A DNA stretch of 64,000 nt. It comes from Hymenoscyphus infarciens. Lineage: Eukaryota > Ascomycota > Leotiomycetes > Helotiales > Helotiaceae. How positions within the stretch are numbered: position 1 is the stretch's first letter; every line of letters starts with the position of its first letter. The position numbers and the translations under genes are program-made. The stretch lies in assembly GCA_001414345.1 (NCBI GenBank), contig LLCB01000010.1, positions 62,001-126,000 on the forward strand. Reading direction: 5' to 3'. Shown here piece by piece: positions 25,791 through 36,945 of this stretch. Below the pieces are notes generated by a model. The model was not told the origin of the DNA. It saw only the letters and a program-made list of their open reading frames with translations, and made no database searches.

Positions 25791-28200
25791 GCTTTAGTCT
25801 CTTTTTAAACCGTCTAATAGTTATTTAAACGTATTTTAAGGCTTTTAGAGTTACTTTGTTAATTCTAAAAAAGTTTTTTATTTTCTATAAGATAATTTAT
25901 AATCTTAAAAGATAAGATAGAAGTAAGTATATATCTTAAGATTAACTTAGTAATAGTGCTTTTTAGAAGTATTAACTTAGTATTACTCTTTATTAGTAGA
26001 AGTAATATTATACTTTCAAGTATATAGCTCTTACTCTTTAAAAATCTTCTAAAGCTTATTTATAAGCTTACTATTTTTAGCTATTAAAGTATAACGTTAA
26101 TAGAACTATTATAATATCTAAGTATATATCTTATTAAGTATCTTAAGAGAAAGCTTATTATAAAACTTACTTTATATACTATTTACGCTTTCTATAATAT
26201 TTAAAGTATTATAGTTATATTATAAAAGTCTCTTAGATATAATATTATATACTAGGTAGATATTAGTAGAGATAGTAAATATATATTCGTAGAAGGTTTT
26301 CTTATTATACTTCTTCTTAAACTTTACTATTTAAGAGAGAGTTTTCTTATAAGTATCTAAATCCTTTATATAGTATAATCTCTACTAAAGCTTATAAGCC
26401 TTCTTATTATACTAAAAAGCGATATTATCTACGATATACTAATAATATACTAGCGCGTAGCCTTTTAGAATTACTAGTAGAAGCTTCTTTCTTAGACTTA
26501 TTTAATAATTACTAATAAATACTTATCTTTCTCTCTTTAGCTATATTATATAAAGATTAAGAAAGGCTATTATAAGATATATAAAGTATTACTTCTAATA
26601 TCTCTTATTCTTCTTTAGTATAAGTACTTAGTAAATTAGTAGTACTTTATTATTAGTATTAATAGCAATAGTAATACTAGATACTATCTTCTACTTTAAT
26701 TATATATATATACTATTTACTAAGATAAAGTAGTAGAGATATTTAAGAGCTTTATAAAGAGGTTCTAGAATAATAAATCCTTCTTTAAAGTAGTATTTAG
26801 TTTTCTTAACTTATAGATATATATAGTAATTAAGATCGTTCTTTTAAAGCTTCTTAGTATAACTTTTAAAGAGTAGAAATAACTTTCTCTTCTTCTTAGT
26901 ACTCTTATTATATTATTATTCTACTACTTAATATATCTACTATACTACTATCTTTTCACTATCTTTATATAATACTTTACTATAAACTAAATTAGTAGCT
27001 TTAAATTAAGAAGCTTAATTAATAGCTTTAGTATAATAGTAGAGAAAGTACTTAAAATAACTATAGTTAAGAGATATATTAAGTATATAAGTATAAGATA
27101 TATAGGCTTAGATTATAGCTTACTAGGTCTTTATTAAAAGAATAATCTATAAGTAGAATTAGTACTTTTTTATCTCCTTCTCTTTATACTTAAGTATAAA
27201 GCACTCTTTATCTAACTTTATAATCTTCTAAGATTTATCTTAATTAAGAAAGATAAACGTTATAGTATCCTTTATATCTTTAATAGTATTCTACTTCTCT
27301 CTAAACTCCTAAAACGTTTACTAGATTCTATAAAGCCTATATTAATAGTAATAGTATTATCTTACTCTTATTACTTAAATTATTATAATAGCGTATAATA
27401 AGACCTTTCTCTCTCCTTCTCGTAGTAGCGCTTTTTTATAAGATACTAGTAGAGTAATATATTATAATAGATAGTAGTATTTTCTAAGAATAGCTAGAAT
27501 AGATAGAATACTTTAAGAAGTAATATCTTAATATACTAGCTTTAATTTACTAAAAAGTAAGTAGAAATATATAGTAGAAATAGTAAAGGTTTCCTAACTA
27601 GAATACCTCTCTTTTCTAACTGAAATATCTCTTCTTTTTTAAGAGATTAAGAAATAAGAGTAATACTATTACTACTTCTTATTTTAGAGATATATTAGAT
27701 ATTTATAATTAATTTAGAGGTAAAAGAGTTATTTACCGTTAATTTAATTATCCTACGAGACTAGAATAATAAGAGTTATAATATCTTTATTATTCTAGAA
27801 CAGTTAGAAGAATTATAGAAAGAGGAAGATACCTTAGACTATAACCTCTGGTGATAAGTCTAGTACTAAGTTAATACTTGAATTAATTTACTCGCAAGTA
27901 TTTAAATCTATTCAAAAGTAAATTATCGAAATTCTAGAACGTCTTAGGAGTATAGCGTGTAGAGAGTTGTAAAGTATACTAGTTTATTCTGCTTCGATCG
28001 ATGTTCTACTACCTTTTTTATTCCTATCAAGAGTAGACGTAGCTTTAAGCTAGAATGTATAGTACTTTCTCATCTAATCAGAAGTATTTCGACAAGCTGT
28101 AATACCGTATAGTGTTTCAACGAGTTGGCAAGGTTGACTATTTTGCCAAGGGGAAAAACCAAGGAAGCCGCTACTCCTCTAAAGTTTCCAAGTCACAATC
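25790..28200. other. AT-rich degraded DNA with family F right arm
   Basis: RIP-degraded and without frames. The segment about 27,590-27,745 matches about 3755-3890 in reverse complement, which suggests the right arm of an inverted-repeat transposon into which most of the nest was inserted. From about 27.9 kb composition returns gradually to normal. Confidence 0.4.
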
Positions 28201-28958
28201 CTAGTAATTAATACTAAGAAAGGAAGGCCTATAGACAATAAACCAATTTTCAAGTAAGATCTTTAGCAGACCCTCCATGTACATAGTCGGTATACAAAAG
28301 AGATTCATCACAAAAACTCCTATTATGATCCTCTCATAACTGTGAGATAGTCTCCTTTCATTGAGCTACCAAAAGCTAGCTAGCTAAACTACAGCTAAAG
28401 AATCAAAGGCGGTATAGTTGCTTCCCTATTCAGTTTCATTTCCCACATCCCATGTCCATCGATCCCCGTCCATCCAACCACTAATCCCAACAAATCCCAC
28501 CAAAGCAATATCCCCCACAAAGGTAGGTGAAGCAAGAGAGAAAGAAAGAAAACTCGTAAATTCGTAATTCCCAGAGCAAATAAAAGGGAATGCCCAACTT
28601 GTGATAAAAGGGGTGTTCAACGCCAGCCAGCTTGTGTTTTCGAAAACCCCCATCCAATAATCCCTTTTGGAAAATATTTCAAGAGAGCCACCTCCAAATT
28701 CCATATTTTCAATACAGAAGGAAGAATGGAAAATAAAAAACGTCCAGCGTACACATGGAATAAAGTCGATTCTTCCTTTCCTTTCTTGTTCCGTCCCATC
28801 CAGAAAACCCCTGATCAAAAAGCTTCACAATATGAAGCTCAGTACTCCGATAACGCCATTCATCAGTGATCATCTGATAGCTATTGCCCAAAGCTAGCTA
28901 GAACAAAAAGGGTGCCATGTTTAGGTAACAAGGAAACAAAGAAATAGTTACTGTCCAA
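28200..28958. other. Spacer and 3' region downstream of the Ser/Pro-rich gene
   Basis: Normal composition. The short overlapping frames on both strands show no protein-like composition. It probably contains the 3' UTR of the minus-strand gene ending at 28,959. Confidence 0.5.
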
Positions 28959-29819
28959 TCAATCCATGTAGAAATCGCCCTTGAGAATCCGCTCCTGAAA
29001 AGCATCTGGTTGTTTTCTCGCCGGCTTGGGAGGAGAGCGAGCAGGCGCTGCGACCGCCGATGGTGGAGCGGGCATGTCACTCACACTTTTGGTGCGTTCA
29101 TGTGCCGCCACGGGCTTTGCAGCGCCTGGAGAGAAATTGGGTCGCTGGGACTGCGAGACGGAACTCTCGGCTCGAGACCTAAGCTGCTCGGACCAGTTGA
29201 AGCCTTCGGCACCTGGACGAGCAGAAACAGGATAGTCAGATGTGGTTCTGGGCTTTGATTGCGTGCTTGCCTGTGTTGAGGGGGGAGTGATGCTACCTCC
29301 GCCGCCTCCGTTTCCTGTCACCGACCCCGAGCGAACGCTGCGAGGCCCGGACGGGATTGTGGGGAGAGAAGTGGGCTTGCTGGTGGTATAAGAGGGAGTT
29401 CTACCATTTGTGCCTGGGCTCGTGCCATTTGGCTGTGCTCGTCGCAACGCTTGTGCTCCAAACGACATGCGGCGGGCGAAGGGAGTATGGGGGGTGCTTC
29501 GGGCGGGGCCATCCTCATCGTCAATGGCACTCTCGTCGATAGAGTCGGAGCCGGCGGTTGAGACACTGCCGCGTCTAGCATTGAAGGGGAATGGCGAGGT
29601 TTGGCTGGGAGAGGCTCCAGAGAGTCCTAGGGTGGAAATGGACATGCGACGGCGCTGGTCTTGGGCACCAGTGTTGATGGCACTTGGGAATGGAGCTGTG
29701 GGTGTGCCCGTCACACTGTTGGATCTGGCACCAAAGATGGAAGTAAAGGTCTGCTGGGTGAAGGAACCACGACGGGTTCGAGCCTGGCCATCGGCAGGGG
29801 AGTTGTCGTTGGTAGACAT
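28959..29819 (-). CDS. Ser/Pro-rich low-complexity protein with RRxS sites (286 aa)
   Basis: I do not recognise the family with certainty. Composition is dominated by Ser, Pro, Arg, Ala and Thr and is probably disordered. Basophilic phosphorylation-type motifs recur around Ser19 (RRGSF), Ser60 (RRRMSIS), Ser85 (RRGSVS) and Ser119 (RRMSF), as in PKA or 14-3-3 substrates. An acidic patch lies at residues 93-104, a glycine run mid-protein, and the C-terminus ends QERILKGDFYMD after a Pro/Lys-rich stretch. The start was chosen at MSTNDNSP because the upstream in-frame 169 codons (to 30,326) are low-complexity, UTR-like sequence. No intron is needed. A regulatory substrate role is inference. Confidence 0.75.
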   Translation of the reverse strand: MSTNDNSPADGQARTRRGSFTQQTFTSIFGARSNSVTGTPTAPFPSAINTGAQDQRRRMSISTLGLSGASPSQTSPFPFNARRGSVSTAGSDSIDESAIDDEDGPARSTPHTPFARRMSFGAQALRRAQPNGTSPGTNGRTPSYTTSKPTSLPTIPSGPRSVRSGSVTGNGGGGGSITPPSTQASTQSKPRTTSDYPVSARPGAEGFNWSEQLRSRAESSVSQSQRPNFSPGAAKPVAAHERTKSVSDMPAPPSAVAAPARSPPKPARKQPDAFQERILKGDFYMD

Positions 29820-30326
29820 GTTCGGGGATTGGAAGGGTTGGTGGTGGTGGTGATTTGGGAGTAGGGGTCTTGATAGCTGATTGATCTGTTGACAGTTGAC
29901 AGCTTGGCAGTCAAGCTCAACTGTTCTCTTTCTACTCGTGTATGTCCTCTTCTGATCTCTTCTTCTCTGCAACCTTGTGATCGAGTCTGGGAGACGTAGA
30001 ATCGAGAGGAGTGGGTGCTTCGGATCGTGATCCTTTGTTGCCTTCGTTCTCGGGGATGGATGATGCCCGTTGCTGACCAGGCTGGCGGTACGTACTGGAG
30101 TTGATGGTTTGACGTGGTCTTTCTTCCGCGGATCGATCCGGGTTGGGGAGAGTGAGGCGATTATGTTCGGTTCATGCAATGTAGATGTAGATGTCGAGTC
30201 GATAGTAGGGAGCAATGGGAGTTGGGATTGAGGCGGGAGGGGGAGGTGGTGAATATGTAGAGCGAGGGAAAGAGGGGACAATCGGACAATCATGAACCCT
30301 CCCTTAGCCCTTAGCGCAGGGAGCAC
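29820..30326 (-). other. Probable 5' UTR, open in frame with the gene
   Basis: 169 codons upstream of the chosen start stay open in the same frame, including another ATG at 30,326. The translation is His/Pro/Ser/Thr-rich and irregular and looks like UTR. An N-terminally extended product cannot be excluded. Confidence 0.45.
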
Positions 30327-31992
30327 TCCACGCTACGAGTTAAGGTTTAGGTCTCGCACGCTAGCAGGGATTACCCGAACTCAGCCAATCAGGCAGCTTT
30401 GGTACTTTCTTTTGTGGGGAAGCAGCAATCCAGCAACAAAGCGAGTCAACGCTATTGGAGAGAGTTTGGGGTCTGCGTCATGTCCATGCAGCTAGCAGGG
30501 GCAGCGGAGAGAACAGTACTCTATCAGCTATGCCCAAACGGGTAGTGTGCTACCTAGGTACACTTGTATATCTCCGTTGAGACAGAAGATTGGTTACCTA
30601 GGTAGGTGTACAACGTAGGTGGGAGGGCTGACTTCCAGAATAGACTCACAAAATGGCACAGTTAATCTCCTGTAGGCACCGATGCAACTTTCCATCGACT
30701 TTTCCTGTCAATTCCAACCAAGTCCGTATTGTCTGAAAGAAGATACTTTCGTCGCTGCTTTTACATCGAGCTTTTTTGAGATACGTACCAGCATCTTGGC
30801 CCTGGCTCGCAATTCAAGTGTGGGGTAAGAGTGGAGCTTGAGAGGGGACCACCGACCACCGACAAGACGAGCCAAGCCCAAAGCGACCACGTGCACTGCT
30901 ACCACGCCATCAGTCAGGCCAGTAATATCCGTACGGCGATGAAGCCACATCGACAGCTACAAAGCATCAAATTGAAGACTTGAAGCATGGAATGCTCCAT
31001 TTCGACGTTGTAACCGCTGCGAGAGTAGAGTAGTGGACCTCGACAACTACCGGTCAACACAACATTCTCCACCAGTTGAGCATCGTAAGGCACGCCCACC
31101 CATCTCAAACCAGCAAGACAACTACAACATCCAACCGACTGTCGATTGTCGATTGTACGTTTAATCAGCACATGGATATAAATGCGACCGCCCGTCAGCG
31201 TGAGCAACTGTTTTGTGTGTTTGAGCAACCTTGCATCTATCTGAGCAACATCTCCGGACAAGCCAAAAGAAAGTCCGGCGGACGGAGAACAATACGACCA
31301 TCCATTCCAGCCTTTGGGAATACCCGTATCAGTGGGCTGCAGGAATAGACTCAATGCAGCCATCAGCTTATTCTCCCCTCCTGAGTGGCTGATACCACTA
31401 CGACTGATTGTTGGCCTTATTCGAGATAATCATGCATAATCCATACCCTACCCCCTTTGCTAACTTTCGTTTCGTTTCGTTTCTAAAGCTTCTTCTTCCT
31501 TCTCTTTCAACACCACCCCCGCTTCCGAGTCGCGTGCCACCCTGTCCTTTCTTTGAACTGTATATCATGGCTTCGCTTCTTGATACTGGTAATATATCTT
31601 CCGATCTTCCGAGCTAGCATTTCTTGGCAACCGCTCTTCTCTTCTTTAATACCCCGCCTCGCTAGATGAGACCCTTTGAAGATCTTTATTCATCTAGTAA
31701 AGATGGGCCACCACTCGATGTAATTTGTACGAGACAATCAATCATCAACGTGCCTGTTCCGACATGCCCTTGATAGCTCGCCATTTGCCAGGGTTACAAA
31801 GCAAAGCGCTTCGAAGGGTAAGATGCACAGAAGCCTATCCAATCTAATCCAATCTATCCAATCCAATCACAAGGGCATCCAATCAGTGCCGTGCCTCCGA
31901 GAGCATCACATGTATTCGAAATCATGTGACCACGACTATACTCCTTTTCCTCTTTTGGGACCATCTGGAAATTGCAATGCTGGAGATAGTAA
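30327..31992. other. Intergenic region, no gene seen
   Basis: Normal composition. Short frames on both strands overlap one another without protein character. It contains two copies of TACCTAGGTA (30551-30560 and 30595-30604) and pyrimidine-rich stretches near 31.47-31.65 kb. Confidence 0.5.
30551..30604. promoter_or_regulatory. Two TACCTAGGTA palindromes
   Basis: The perfect 10-bp palindrome occurs at 30551-30560 and 30595-30604, about 0.73-0.79 kb upstream of the minus-strand start at 29,819. The same motif recurs at 56659-56668 and 58014-58023. Function unknown. Confidence 0.35.
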
Positions 31993-33234
31993 TCACAACT
32001 CATCAATCCTCCTCCTCAACTTCCCAATATCCTCAGGCGTACTCTTACAACAACCCCCCACGAAAATCTCCTTCCACAACCCTCTTTCCCTAGCTCCCAT
32101 CACAATCCGAAAAACCGTTTCATCCCAAGGCTCCTAGTCTCAATCAGCACAAACTCCCCAAACCTTCAAAACTCTCAAACCCTTCCCCTCTCAACAAAAC
32201 CCAAAATCCAAGACCCCGAAAAAAGAAAAGAAAGTGGGTAAGTTTTGCAACCTGAAACTCACCTCACTTTCCCTCTTTCCAACCATCTCCCATTCCTTAG
32301 TTGTAGTATTATACACCTCCCCCTTCGTGCCATCAGGATATACAACCAAAGCCGGCCATTCCTCCCTCCCTTCCCTCTCAAGCACCTCTCTTGTGGCGTT
32401 TTCAAACTCCAGAATCAGACTGTTCAGTTTGGAGACTTTGGTGCAATTGATTCCTATCCCATGCGGAACTTTTCCATTTCCACCAACAAGCATTGCTTCC
32501 ACGACTTCAGGAATCGCAGAGCCATCTGGAAGGAAGCTTTCTTCACCGGGGAAGACACAAGCGATCCAGAAGGGTCTGTCCTCCTCCTCAGGAACGGATT
32601 TCATGACCTCCCGCACAGCCAAGATCTCATTTCTCGTCGGTAGAGTTTCAAAGGCTATCATATCCACCTCCCCCCAACATCTTGTCTTTTCCCCAAACAA
32701 GTCTGCATTCGAAGAATCGTTCGACGAGGGAAGAAAAACATGGAGACGATCAAGATGCCAATTTGCGAGTTGGTCAACAGTCGTATGTCCCTCATCGTAA
32801 AGTCCGGAGTACTCAGTCCCAGGAATGGTCGTCGCGCCATATGCACCTAGGGAAAGTGCTATCCTTCCCCTCCCTCTTTCCCCATCCTCTCCATTCTCTC
32901 TCGAAAAACAAGCCCGAGCGATTTCAACACCACCCCTCATATACTTCCCCGCTTCTTCCTCGCCTATCCCCTTACCCTCATTCCGGCCACCTAGTATCGT
33001 ACCTTGGAAACCGGAGAAAGAAGCTTGATATGTAGCAGTTAATAGCACATCGGCACCCGCTTCTACGAATTCCTTTTGTGCGGCTTGGAGGACTTTTTGA
33101 TCGTCCGGGGCAATTAGGAGGTGAGAGGACCAGAGGGGGTGGGCTGTTGTGAAGGTCTGGTTGTGGGGTGGGGAGGTGAGGAGGGTTCCTAGGCCGCCGT
33201 CTAGGAGGGTGAGTTTGGGTGGTGAGCGTGCCAT
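31993..33234 (-). CDS. Homocysteine S-methyltransferase (370 aa, 2 exons)
   Basis: Transfers a methyl group from S-methylmethionine or S-adenosylmethionine to homocysteine to make methionine (Mht1/Sam4 family, cytosolic). Exons are 33234-32263 and 32133-31993. The intron 32134-32262 has a GTGAGT donor and a CTAG acceptor, phase 0. Without splicing the frame would end in 23 spurious residues and lack the active site. The N-terminus carries LLDGGLGTLL. The three zinc-binding cysteines are present: Cys264 in GIGINC (exon 1) and Cys352-Cys353 in GGCCKSTP (exon 2). The C-terminus is EDIGKLRRRIDEL. Length fits the family. The specific methyl donor cannot be told from sequence. Confidence 0.92.
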
Positions 33235-36200
33235 ACTTTTGTGAGGGGTTTGGAAGGGTCGTTGGTGTGCGAGGTGAGATTTGGGATGGGTTTAATTTTT
33301 TGGAGTAAATTTTATGTCAAGTTAGGACGATATGAGGGTAACCAAGGTGGACTGTTACTGTAAGTAGGTTCATATGGAATGGTGGGGTAAGGCTGAGAAG
33401 AACCTTTTTTTTATTAATTCGGAGTGTGGACTTACAGTGCGGGACGAGGCTGTATTTAGTGGGTGGTGGGTTTTCTTTGGTGGGGTGGAGCCTGGAGCTT
33501 AGTGATGGTAGTGAGGGGTGCCCAAGATGCGGGGTAAGCTCGCTAAAGTTTAGGGGCTTCATCATTGACTTTTGTGAATGTGGAAGAGAGGTAGAGATAT
33601 GATAATGATATTGATTTACCTTTTCTATTACTATCTTCCGAAAATGTTAGAATAAAGAGAGGTTCTCTTCGCTTATAGGAGTTTAGAAGAGATGAGATAA
33701 GAAAAGAGTAAGAATAAGAAAAGAGTAAGAATAAGAAGAATAAGAAAAGAGTAAGAATAAGAATATAAAAGAGTAGAGAAGAGTAATAAATAGAAACACA
33801 ACCGCTGCTTTTCAAGAGTGATTATTAAAAGAAGTAAACGAGTCGCAAGCAAACCTAACTTCTAAAGTTACTTATAGAGTACTTAATTCTATAAATTAAA
33901 TGGAAAAACTATGTTCGGACGATGATTCACTTCTTATAGAATTAACTTTTCTAAAAAAAAAACTACCAAAGATAAATTACTAAGAGCCTACTTAGTTCGC
34001 AGACAGTGTACTTAGACTAGCGATTCGATTTAATAATATAACTACGTTTATCTTACTTGATTCGTTCAAGTCTTAAATCGAGATAGCTAAACCGATGTCT
34101 AACTTGTCTCGGTGTGTTAGTTAGTATACTCCGTATTAAGTCTATATAGTAAGCAAGCTCCCGGTGAACATTCTAAGTAGTAGTAAAAAGCTTAATTATA
34201 TCGAAACACCTAAAACGTAGGTTATCTGAGACAGAGTTCCTCTAATGGAACAGTTTCAAGAAACATGGGCTTCTGGAACCCAATGGCATGGAAATATCTG
34301 GAGAAGCTTACTCTAGACCCTGAAACTGCCCCTCTCTTAGAGAGCAGATATTAAGTCAAGTGAGAGTTTAGAAGAAACCAGCCCCTCTTTACTTACTTTA
34401 TATAGTTTTCCAGGTTTCCGCTCTGAAACACGTATAAGTCAAACAGAGGCTCCACCCTGGAACTATCTAGAGTGGACCAACGATGGAATAGAACTATCTA
34501 TACTATAGCTCTAGACCTTTTATAGACTTCGACCTCTAATCTTAGATACTAGACAATTGAGACTTAGAAATAAAATCACATATTCTTTCTAGTATTTTAA
34601 GAGTATTTTTACTATTTTCTTTACTTGAATCATATATATGGTATAGCAGGTTGAGGCGAGGTCGCTAAGTAAATTTAATACTATATGCTATGTCTAGCGC
34701 GAGACCAACTACGAAATCGGTTGATAACGAACTATCCGATCTGCTAGCATATGTATGCTTTGAACAAGAGACTATATCAAATTCCCTGACCTGATAAAGA
34801 TAAGCGCTTTTCTTAGGCTAATAGAGGAATAACGACATGTGGTGCTAGTGTTGAGTAGGGCAAGTAGATAGAAGTGAACACGTCTCGCACTGAATAGAGG
34901 CTCAATTCCTGAATACTACTCTAAAAACATGCTGACGAATCGAGAGTTTTTATGTGGAGAGATTCGATTCGGAAGTGCCAATCTTTGATTCTGAAATCAA
35001 ATCTGCGAATAGTAAGTAGCATTTGAGCCAAACAACAGTAATGAATCGAGACGATTTAATTTACTTTTTGACTAGCGAGTTATGAAGTGGATCTGCGAGC
35101 TAAACAGACTCTTAGTCTCGATGCTTTAAGTTATTCAGCTAACTTTGAATATTTATATTTAGTAAATATTACTTTGCGAAATATCTAGCACTCTAGAATA
35201 CTTAAAATGATATTTCATTAACTCTTCAACTTATAATCCTCAAAAAATTAAATTTAATAGTTAGAGTTACTAAGTCTCTCTAGACGTGTACTCGATTAGC
35301 TATAAGAACTAAAATCTATATCTTATCTATCTCTATTACTAAGGTTTTTAGAAGAATTATACTTAAAAATATTACTAAGAGAAGTATCTAATAGATTATA
35401 CTTCTAGAACCCTTTAGAACGTCTTTTAATTAATTTAGTTAACTTAAGAAATTTATAAACAATATCGTTTATTAGTTGAGATTACTTGACTGAGTTCTAG
35501 TACTTTATATCTCTAGAAATCTTAGATCATTCTTTAATTAATAGAATCAACTCAGCTCTTATTATGTAATATAAGACCATCGTTGAAATAACCAAACTTA
35601 CTATTTAATTCAAGATATAATGTGGTAAATTCTCTAGCTGGTGAATAAAGCACCTTGAAGTAAACTCTAGTGAAGAAGCAGAATAACCTGGAAAGTAAGA
35701 CATAATACAATTGGACCTCCAGCTATTCGGCTATTTGTCGGCCACGCTAATACAAAACTAGCTTGTTCAACAGGTCTTCGTCTCTGAACTTCCTTTCCTG
35801 AATACATCGGTCAACCATCAACCCAACCACCAACCACCGACCTTCATGTTTTATACTGATCTAGAGGTGTTCAGTTTGTTTCAATGGCATAGTGAGAAGA
35901 GAGGTAGAACCAATAAGTGGTAAATGCTTCCTCCAACTTCACGCAATTCACCCAGCTCTGGCTTTGTGTGAAGTTGGGGGAAGCATCCCCAATGGTCCTC
36001 TTTTATCTTACTTGTATCACTTCAGTCAACCTTGTTTCGCTTCCTTTCTTTCTGTTACTTCTATGTCATCATGTTTCAATGAAGTTCAAAGTGAGAAGGT
36101 TATCAGCCCTGCTACGACCCTTTTTATGGTCTTTCTGTTTAGTTATTGGCTTCAAGGGGTGGCTTTGTGTGGCGGTGGGCCCGCAGAGAGGTGGAGTTCA

Positions 36201-36945
36201 AGAGGCTTTATATTTAAGACTTGAGTCCTTGGACCTCCTTCAGTTGTGTGGCGAAGACTCGGTGGGCGCAACCTTGATCGCACATTTTATCTCACCAAGA
36301 TACGCGAGTTGACGAAGGAGGTGAATGAATGTTGGTGCAGTCAGAATTTTCTTATCTTCGGAAAAAATAGGAGATTAACGCAATTTTTGTTATGATGAAA
36401 CCGATAGAGCTAAACCCTTTTCGTTGGTCAAAAAAAGGGATCTTTTCCAGTGAATAGGACTGCAGGGTTTCAGCAAGTCCGTTTCGCTAAGCCCTACCGA
36501 ACGAGCTAAGGGTTGACGTGTTTTGAGCTTCAATGAGGACCCTCAAGATTCGGTCTGTTTCTCAGTCTTCCCTCCTTGAGCTAGCGTTCAGAACAAATCT
36601 GTTTATTCGGGAGTCTTGACCCGAGAATGAGTTGTTGAAAAAAATTTGCGGGCCCATCTCCAGAGGTGAATATAGGGTCAAATAAGCGAGACAGAGGGGG
36701 AAAATCTGTTCTCCGATGGCTAATGGCTGTGTCATTTATTTGCGCATGTCAATTGGCCCAGCCTCTGTGCCCTAACGCTAGCAAAGTGATTCACACGCTG
36801 CCGCGAGCAAAAACGTCTTATTTTGTCCGACTCTACGAAGCTTCCTTGATCAACCACCAAAACACAACAGTTCCGTTTCCATACTGGTAACTGCAGTTCA
36901 TCGCCGCCATCTTCCTACCCGAATAAAAGAGATCCAACAGTCGCG
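33235..36945. other. Long spacer, partly AT-rich, no confident gene
   Basis: The first 300 bases are probably the methyltransferase promoter. A purine minisatellite lies at 33.70-33.77 kb. About 33.83-35.65 kb is AT-leaning with many stops and moderate CA/TG loss. From 35.7 kb normal composition returns. Two overlapping frames at 35.89-36.31 kb lack protein character. The last 250 bases probably serve the BTB gene starting at 36,946. Confidence 0.45.
33699..33765. repeat. Purine-rich minisatellite
   Basis: Near-perfect tandem copies of an approximately 17-bp unit, AAGAATAAGAAAAGAGT, with shorter partial units. A purine/pyrimidine strand-asymmetric tract at the edge between the gene island and AT-rich DNA. 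Confidence 0.65.

Larger units (their letters stand above)
230..28200. other. RIP-degraded AT-rich transposon block
   Basis: Nearly 28 kb with almost no CpA or TpG but very frequent TpA, while CpG is still present. This is the footprint of repeat-induced point mutation, which converts C to T mainly in CpA context on both strands. Stop codons occur every few codons in all frames and no host gene is visible. Resolved contents are five LTR elements, one LINE and several inverted-repeat fragments, listed separately. The right boundary to gene-bearing sequence is fairly sharp, near 27.9-28.2 kb. Confidence 0.9.

Noticed and set aside
28426..28818. 130-codon minus ORF
   Set aside because: Overlaps other frames, no domain, located where the 3' UTR of the Ser/Pro-rich gene is expected.
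29410..29853. 147-codon plus-strand ORF
   Set aside because: Antisense shadow of the Ser/Pro-rich coding sequence.
30914..31363. 149-codon minus ORF
   Set aside because: Irregular composition, a competing plus frame over the same bases, no recognisable motif.
32234..32800. 188-codon plus ORF
   Set aside because: Antisense shadow of homocysteine S-methyltransferase.
35892..36312. Two overlapping plus ORFs (110 and 131 codons)
   Set aside because: Neither frame shows a domain, and the two overlap; no splice-consistent model found.
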